Below, in pieces: positions 57,452 through 64,000 of a stretch of 64,000 bases of DNA. A model generated the notes under the pieces. The model saw only the letters and a list, made by a program, of their open reading frames with translations, searched no databases and was not told the origin of the DNA. Within the stretch, counting starts at the first letter, position 1, and each line of letters starts with the position of its first letter. This DNA comes from Amyelois transitella (Eukaryota; Arthropoda; Insecta; Lepidoptera; Pyralidae). Made by a program: the position numbers and the translations under genes. The stretch is from assembly GCF_032362555.1 (NCBI RefSeq), contig NC_083522.1:4752001-4816000 (forward strand), read 5' to 3'.

Positions 57452-58140
57452 ATGATGTCAAAGACTATCTTTATTATAACTATGACCAGTTTGGTTTCCA
57501 GTGATTTCTACAGTTCCCGTTACGATGATTTCGATGTCCAACCTCTGTTAGAGAATGATAGGATACTACTTAGCTACACTAAGTGTTTCCTGGATCAAGG
57601 ACCGTGCACACCTGAAGCTAAGGATTTTAAAAGTATGTTATTCTGTTTATTAGAAAGAAAGATTATGATAAGCCTATAGAAAGATTATGATAGGCCCTGC
57701 TGAAATCAGTTGTCCAATAATGCACTTCTTATGGCTATAATGAAAAATATTAAATTAACGATTAGTGCAGCAATTATTAAAAGAACATTTCCTATATCCT
57801 CTAATTATTAAATTCAGCTACCTACTAATTTTTTTTATCAATATCATTACAAATATTAGTTATACTTGAAAATAAATAGTATGGCTATTAGACTTATTTG
57901 TAAGTAAGTATGATTACACAATAGTTTACTTGAGTATTGTTCGTTGTATTTGCAGAAGTGATTCCTGAGGCGCTTGAGACATCTTGCGGTAAATGTACAC
58001 CGAAACAAAAAGAACTAATAAAAAAAGTGATAAGAGCAGTGATGGATAGTCATCCCGAAGCTTGGGACCAACTAGTTGACAAGTATGACAAAGAAAAGAA
58101 ATACAGAGATAATTTCAATAAGTTTCTGGAAGAGCAATAA
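57452..58140 (+). CDS. CSP: Chemosensory protein CSP-i (OS-D family)
   Basis: Exons 57452-57632 and 57956-58140 (phase 1, AAAA|GTATGT and TATTTGCAG) give 121 aa. The start MMSKTIFIITMTSLVSS gives the best signal peptide. An in-frame upstream start would put a charged stretch before it and was not chosen. Cysteines are C45-x6-C52-x18-C71-x2-C74, within TKCFLDQGPCTPEAKDFK and VIPEALETSCGKCTPKQKEL. The end is FNKFLEEQ. It is the closest in the cluster to the family consensus and resembles CSP-a and CSP-c. AATAAA is at 58174-58179. Confidence 0.95.
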
Positions 58141-58735
58141 GGAATGTAAAGGATACATTGTGACAACATTGTGAATAAATAGAATTTCCTAAATATATGT
58201 CACGTTTGAAAGAAAAGGTTAACAAAAAATAAACTTATTATTTATCTCTTAATAAACTATTTTAGCTTTACAAATAAGATAGATGTGTGACACTTAGTTA
58301 TAGCACCATTACAGTTTATAAAATTTCATTAAAAGCAATTTGAAAATTGAATTTTCTTTTCTCACAATTCAATTGTTTTTTAAACAATATGCTAGTAGTA
58401 AATTTAAAAAAAAATCTCAAATGTATGCAAGATTGAAACCAAAGAAATTAATTGAATTGTTACAAAATTTATTTGGAGTCACTGAAAATAAGGGTATATA
58501 TTGTATAGTATTGAGTTATTGATTGTTTATACATTAAACCTGATTTATTTATTAATAGTTTCTATAGATTAAACAAATTTTATTAAGCTTTATTACTTAA
58601 TGCGTTTGAAAAAAAAACCGTTGTAAGTTTAATCACATTTATTTTGTTAAAAATACCAATATCACCATCAGCTTTTTTATCACAACATAACTCCATAACT
58701 TCTACAGACAGAAGATTGCAGTGTTTTATTTTTGT

Positions 58736-59119
58736 TTAATTATTTTCCTTCACGGCATCAATCTTGTCCTTGTACCTCTGCTGGTAAATGTTTTCTGGGT
58801 CATACTTGGTAGCCAGCTCTTTCCAAAGGTCAGGGCGTTTGTTGACCAAAAACCTTATAACTTTGTCTGAGCTGGTCTTCTGTTTAGCAGTGCATTTAGA
58901 GCATTCATTTTCTAATGCATCAGGAAGAGTTTCCTTCAAAGTCTTTCCGTCAGGAGTGCAACGGCCTCTTTCCATCAAGCAGTCTACGTATCCTTTGAGA
59001 AGTCTTTGCGATTCTAAGATTTCATCGACGTTGATATTGTCCCATTTGTCGGTGTAAGTAGACTTTCCCCACGCAAGCGCAATGACCACCATCAACGGGA
59101 CTAGAACTAGAAACTTCAT
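58736..59119 (-). CDS. CSP: Intronless chemosensory protein CSP-j (OS-D family)
   Basis: One uninterrupted frame of 127 aa on the minus strand. The signal peptide is MKFLVLVPLMVVIALAWG. Cysteines are C47-x6-C54-x18-C73-x2-C76, within CLMERGRCTPDGKTLK followed directly by ETLPDALENECSKC. The family's intron site (after Lys64) is closed with no residue gained or lost. The C-terminal part LWKELATKYDPENIYQQRYK is typical, with an extended tail DKIDAVKENN. A TTATTGCAG acceptor lies seven bases before the ATG, as in the neighbours with a 5'UTR intron. This suggests loss of only the coding intron rather than insertion of a processed copy. It is tail-to-tail with CSP-i. AAATAAAAC on the minus strand near 58722-58730 is a likely polyadenylation signal. 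Confidence 0.93.
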   Translation of the reverse strand: MKFLVLVPLMVVIALAWGKSTYTDKWDNINVDEILESQRLLKGYVDCLMERGRCTPDGKTLKETLPDALENECSKCTAKQKTSSDKVIRFLVNKRPDLWKELATKYDPENIYQQRYKDKIDAVKENN

Positions 59120-62100
59120 GTTGGATCTGCAATAAAATAAAATAAATTAATTAACGTAGGAGAACAGAATAGAACCTCAGAGCAAAAGCTTTCTTTGCCA
59201 GTTTATATTAGGTTTTCATTTTGTATTTTATTCAGTAACATGATTAATAGATTACTTTAAGTTTTTAAATTGTTAAAATTACTTTAAGTTACTGTATGTA
59301 CACTATTAAATTAAAGGCTTACTTTCATGAATACTGTTTATAAGATAAATAATCAATTATTTTACTTAAAGATGAGAGGAGAGAAAACATATTTAGGGAG
59401 ATATATCATCATTATGCGAAATTATCAAATATTATATTCATCATAGCATCTGTCCATATTCGCACAAAACAGGTATGGCTTTAGAAAGATATAATAATGC
59501 ATCGATACAAGTAAAATTATTTACCTTTTCAAAATTATACTTTATAGTATTTAAGATTAAAAGTTATAGTAAGATATTCCTAGAAAGTATTGTTTTCCTT
59601 ATAAAATCATAAGGTAAATCAGATGACTAGCTGTGGCGTATGACCTTATGAGCAAAATATAAATTATATTTGATTTATAGGCATAATCATCGAAGAAGTA
59701 GGTGCAGTAATTATAGAACTACGCAACAATGGTTGAGAACTAAGTACTAGCCGTGATCAGGTACCAACATGTAGGAATATTTTAATTAGACGACAACTAC
59801 CTATTGTTTATTGTTGAGGCTAACTGATAATGGCATTGTAGCCCATTCGTTTTCATAGGCCTTACAATAATGTGATGATTGAACGGGAAGTTACTTAAAT
59901 GTAAGTTAAATGGGAAGAACTGAAGGAATTTTCTGACGGTGTTTTTATGTGATTATTTAATGTGTGTTTGATGCAATTAGGAAGAAATTTCTACATGCAT
60001 GCATAGTAATTTAAAGTCAAGCCAAGAGACTTTAAGAGATTATGCCAGTTGCACAATCACTATAAACGTGTACCTACTTTTGATTCATCGACATTCGTCG
60101 ATCTTTTTTTGCTTATTAATATCATATAATGAAAACGATAAGACAAGTAACATTGTTTTTGGTAAATGATAAAAGATTTAGGCATGTTCAATGTGCTGTT
60201 GACAAAAATAGGTAAATTCAATGCGATTGACGCGCGTTCGGTGCGTCCGGGTTCCAACATAAAGCATTTTCGTGTTTCATTTCTATGAAACTAAATGTGC
60301 TATTTATGTCATATGGTTATACATGGAAACATCTTTTTATCTACCTTTTTAATCTACGTAGATATGTATCTCAATTTTGGTCTACAAAATTGGTTATAAG
60401 AAGTAATAATTAATTCCCTAACTGAATTAATCTTCTATATTTAAGTAAATGCTAGAGTTTGTTCGTGACTTCGGTCGCACACAGTCACAAGACGCCAATA
60501 TCACGTAAAAATGCCTACTTTCTTCAGGGATTAAAGTTGTTACTCTCAATTAGTATAGTTAGGAAATAAAATTCTTCTCAGTTTCCAACCCGCAAAGGTA
60601 CATTGAATATTTTATAATTGATTGTCTAGATAGTTATTAAATACTCGTTTAACTGATCTCTAGGTCTACTAGGTGTGACCTATGAATACCTATGTTTTGA
60701 CACGAATGATGCAAGATGTGTCATATACCTACTGTATTTACATGTACATGATTTTAACTCTCTAAGACAGGTCAAGAATATAGTAGTACATATGTTTTAA
60801 AGTATAAGCATATTTTTGAGTATGCTGATATTTTAATATAGACAAAAGACTGAAAAAACAAATAAAGAAGTTAGTGTTTTAGAGATATTTTTTCTATTTA
60901 TCGTGATGTTTACTATTCAAATTTGTGGGATATACTACACATGGGACATAGGTATTTTGCATTTTAAACCATGATGATGCGTATACATAAAACATTTCTG
61001 TTTACAATATTGATTTATTTATTAGAACAGAAATTTAATTAATAACTACTTTATTTAAAAGAAGAGTCGTATTTGATGATATTTCAATTAAATTAAAAGA
61101 TCTCACTCAACTCTCAACTCAACTCTCACTCAAATTAAGAGACTCAATCAACAATCAACAGATCCAATAGATCCAAGACTTGAGATACAAGTTTTATAGA
61201 CTCGAATGGTATGAATTTTTATAGTTGGAAAAGAGTGCTTAGAGAGCGAGAGATATTTTTCTAAGGACTGTAAGGCCTGGCGTAATTTCATTTAAAATTA
61301 TGAGAAATCCTTCATTAAGGCTGAGACAGCAATGTCAGTGATGTGAATATTGATTAAACTTGCAATTTTGATACTTTTTTAGCGAAATTAAGCAAAATGT
61401 TTATTTAAGTATTACAGTTTTGAGTTATATTTTATTTACATAATTGGGACGATAATAACTTAATTATATAAATTTAGGAATCGTGTTACCATGCAAAAAA
61501 ATATTGATTGACACTTTGACCTTTGACACTTAAAACCGATGTCAGTTTATTGTACCTATTAAAATCAAATTTGTAAAATATAGAGAAGGAGCGAATATTT
61601 GTATCACCAATTTCTATTATTTTCACTTTTTCTATCAATATAATTTCGAAGTTAAATTAAGATATTTATAATTCGATTATATGATCGAATGGCAAAGGTC
61701 CACTGTCACGTATTATTGCACTGCTCAATCATAACAAATATTCACTTCCCGAAACAATGGTGTTTGATAAACTCACTACTAACACCAAATTTGCGTCAAC
61801 GTCCTCGTAATTATATATGATCGACATTTTGGTTATTAGCTCGCGGGTGTGCGGTTGTCTTACCTGTATTTAGATACTCCTTGTTCGACCCTTCGTTAAG
61901 CTGTGGCGGCTGCTTCGCTACCATGGGACATTTATACCGCGATCTTAAGCTGGAGTTAAGCAATTTGACGTCACAGAAACAAAACAATGATTCAGAAACC
62001 AATGGTGTAAATAAACGGAAGATTTCATTATATTTTTCGGAAGGTCAACAGATAACAGTATCCTGATTATTTCCTAATCGCCTGAGTTTTCCCTGTAGTT

Positions 62101-64000
62101 TCAGGTATTTTGTCATCTATTTTTCAAGATTATAATAGATTATGATTAATTGTTGTGACTTGGGCTTATATTATCTATTCATTTTGTAACTTATTATTTT
62201 TTAATGAAACCAACCAAAATTGATTCGGATTGACACATGAGGGTTCTGTATATGCCGACTGTTTTCTGATGATTGTTCATGATATTAAACCATTCTACAT
62301 ACTCATTATTCTGTTTGTGGTACGTTGTTATAGCAAGCTTCGGCTGTACAGGATACTCGTACGCTATTCTTCTCCAGTTCATTCTCATCCAATGCTGTAT
62401 GTAAGCCTCTAGAAACGTAACGTAACGTAACGTTCCTAGGTCCTTCTTCTCATTCTTCTCTATTAAGCAATCCTAACTATATAACTTACGTCTTTTAGAT
62501 TTTACATGGTTTTATGACCATCCATTATGAGATTCATTTATTGCACCGTCAGTTCATAGTCACAGCATATAAAAAGAGCAGTGAACCATACAAGACAAGA
62601 ACCCTAAAATTCATTGGTACAACGTTCATTCTAGGTCTGAACTTTATAATTATATTTCTAGGAAGTGGTCTACATCACGTTGACATTTGCTCCTTACGCC
62701 CACTTAGCATTTGTACCCACAATTACTGGTCTATAATTGTCTATGATCCTAGTGTGAACCCACACCTTGTGTGCTGAGATTAACATAAACCAGAAAGCGT
62801 CCATCGTAAGGTAGACTCACATACATATCACGTTTAATCATGTAATACATACATATAATCACGTCTTTATCCCCTACGGGATAGACAGAGAGAACAGTCT
62901 CGCAAAGACTTAAAGGCCACATTTAGCTTAATAATGTCTTAATGATGTAACTGTGATCCAAACAGTGACAGTTGCTAGTCAATCGCCTTAAAGAGGAACC
63001 CCAAATTTATTAGCCTATCCCTTACTCTTCTTTTACAATATCCATGGAAAAACCAGGATGTGGTCCTATTTTAGAAGTTGGGAACCACACGGCATATAAA
63101 CAGGAAGCCACCATTAATTGGGTGGTAATGATGAAATTGAGATTTAAAGACAGGATACATGCTCATCTGCTGACAAGCGGATCCTAATTTAAGGGCCTTT
63201 CCCTTCATTGACTTTTACAATCTGCGTGGGTAAAGAAGCAGCGGCATTCACTTTGTTTTTGTTCAAATCTAGACCATAACGGAATCTTGTCAGCTGTGGT
63301 ACCAAAATACAGAAAGAACTCTATAGACGCTGCTCAAAATTTTTTTTTATCGAAAGTGTCAAATACTAGGGTCAACTTATATGCCGCTGTTGTACTTACC
63401 ACATGAGTGAGCTAACCAGACGGAAACAAGGTACTCACGTGTTTGCAAACGCATTTCATTTTTAGGAAAATAAAATATTGTGCCGCAGTTTTGCTGTAAT
63501 AGGTATATGAAAAAATACTAAATTAATGCCTTCTTCTATTAGTTAGAGGCGACTAAAGGATTAAAGGAGTTGACAACTTTGGTAAGCTTATTCATGTATA
63601 TGAAATGTTACTGAGATAATTTGATCATTTGTCCTATTGTAACCCAATTTTATTATTTGATGGGGGAGAATTTCATTTAAAAATATCTTTCATTTACGTA
63701 CTAAATATTAATCTATTTTATTATTTCTTTCATCACAATAAATAATGGCTTAATTAAGAAAAATGCCCGGAAGACTATATTTCCTCATGAACTGAGTCAC
63801 AATGATAATTCGTAATTAAAACCTTCCTATAGCCTCTTTATGGCGGAGAAAAATTTTGAAAACCGATGTTTATTGTGAATGAAATTACAAATACATTCTT
63901 TTGTTATATCCTGTCCGATGCACTGTATTTGTAAGCTAGTGTAGGCTCTTCTTAGATTTCTTGCTAGACAGTTAATAAAGTTACCCCTACTAGAATATGC
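59120..64000. repeat. Gene-poor right end with repeats and one ambiguous exon candidate
   Basis: About 60455-60500 is a short LINE-tail-like piece. About 61100-61175 is low-complexity CTCAA/ATC-rich sequence. 61864-61924 is a candidate first exon (separate entry). 62418-62435 is an AACGT tandem repeat. About 62840-63100 is a near-complete forward family-1 repeat, and about 63190-63250 a fragment related to 605-665. The remaining sequence is AT-rich, and open frames such as 62514-62777 have no supporting features. Confidence 0.45.
61864..61924 (-). other. Candidate first coding exon of an unidentified gene (strand uncertain)
   Basis: On the minus strand an ATG in good context (CCCATGG, 61924-61922) opens MVAKQPPQLNEGSNKEYLNT and stops at a strong donor (ACAG|GTAAGA, phase 1). 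A TGACGTCA-like CRE lies about 50 nt upstream. No second exon could be found before CSP-j. The plus strand is also open from the same CCATGG (MGHLYRDLKLELSNLTSQKQ...), so the coding strand is not settled. Confidence 0.28.

Noticed and set aside
58340-58522. 60-aa open frame between CSP-i and CSP-j
   Set aside because: Lys/Asn/Phe-rich composition typical of random AT-rich sequence, with no signals.
62416-62437. AACGT tandem repeat as a CRISPR-like or regulatory array
   Set aside because: An ordinary short microsatellite. The same applies to the TACTG repeat near 7940-7960.
62514-62777. 87-aa open frame on the plus strand with hydrophobic segments
   Set aside because: No splice, promoter or family support, and ordinary AT-rich background.

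Overview
This window is AT-rich animal nuclear DNA from a lepidopteran (moth or butterfly). The evidence is ten insect chemosensory-protein (CSP, OS-D family) genes, nine with the family's phase-1 intron just after the conserved Lys and one without it, together with dispersed repeats typical of moth genomes (a tRNA-derived SINE, LINE C-terminal fragments, and the 'GTGCCCGCGACTTCGTCCGCG' type repeat). No prokaryotic gene organisation, CRISPR array or whole virus-like element was seen.

Left part (1-23 kb): a loose group of small, mostly secreted-protein genes in a repeat-rich background. It holds a glycine-rich secreted protein (minus, 801-1649), a Tyr/His-rich secreted protein (minus, 3128-3499), two short precursors with a dibasic cleavage site (minus 5008-5265; plus 13623-15664), a small single-pass membrane protein (minus, 16594-17087), and an eight-exon micro-exon gene (minus, 19131-22902). 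The last gene's 18-30 nt exons each encode one copy of a V-N/Q-V-V-D-G peptide unit. A terminal exon of an unrecognised gene occurs twice (1-162 and 8280-8468).

Right part (25-59 kb): the CSP cluster, with order and strand CSP-a(+), b(+), c(+), d(-), e(-), f(+), g(+), h(+), i(+), j(-). These letters are local labels. Nine have the usual two coding exons and one (j) is intronless. Several show a TATA box and a separate 5'UTR exon with an acceptor a few bases before the ATG. Two intronless paralogous minus-strand genes of about 525 aa, resembling the ciliary/flagellar protein EFHB (CFAP21), are interleaved with CSP-h: one lies wholly inside the CSP-h intron, and the other lies tail-to-tail 136 bp past CSP-h exon 2.

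The last 4.9 kb (59.1-64 kb) has repeats and one ambiguous first-exon candidate. CSPs are soluble secreted carriers of small hydrophobic ligands, and clustering by tandem duplication is normal for the family. The micro-exon gene and the nested retrogene-like pair are the unusual parts. All gene models come from reading splice sites and frames by eye, with no transcript or database support.
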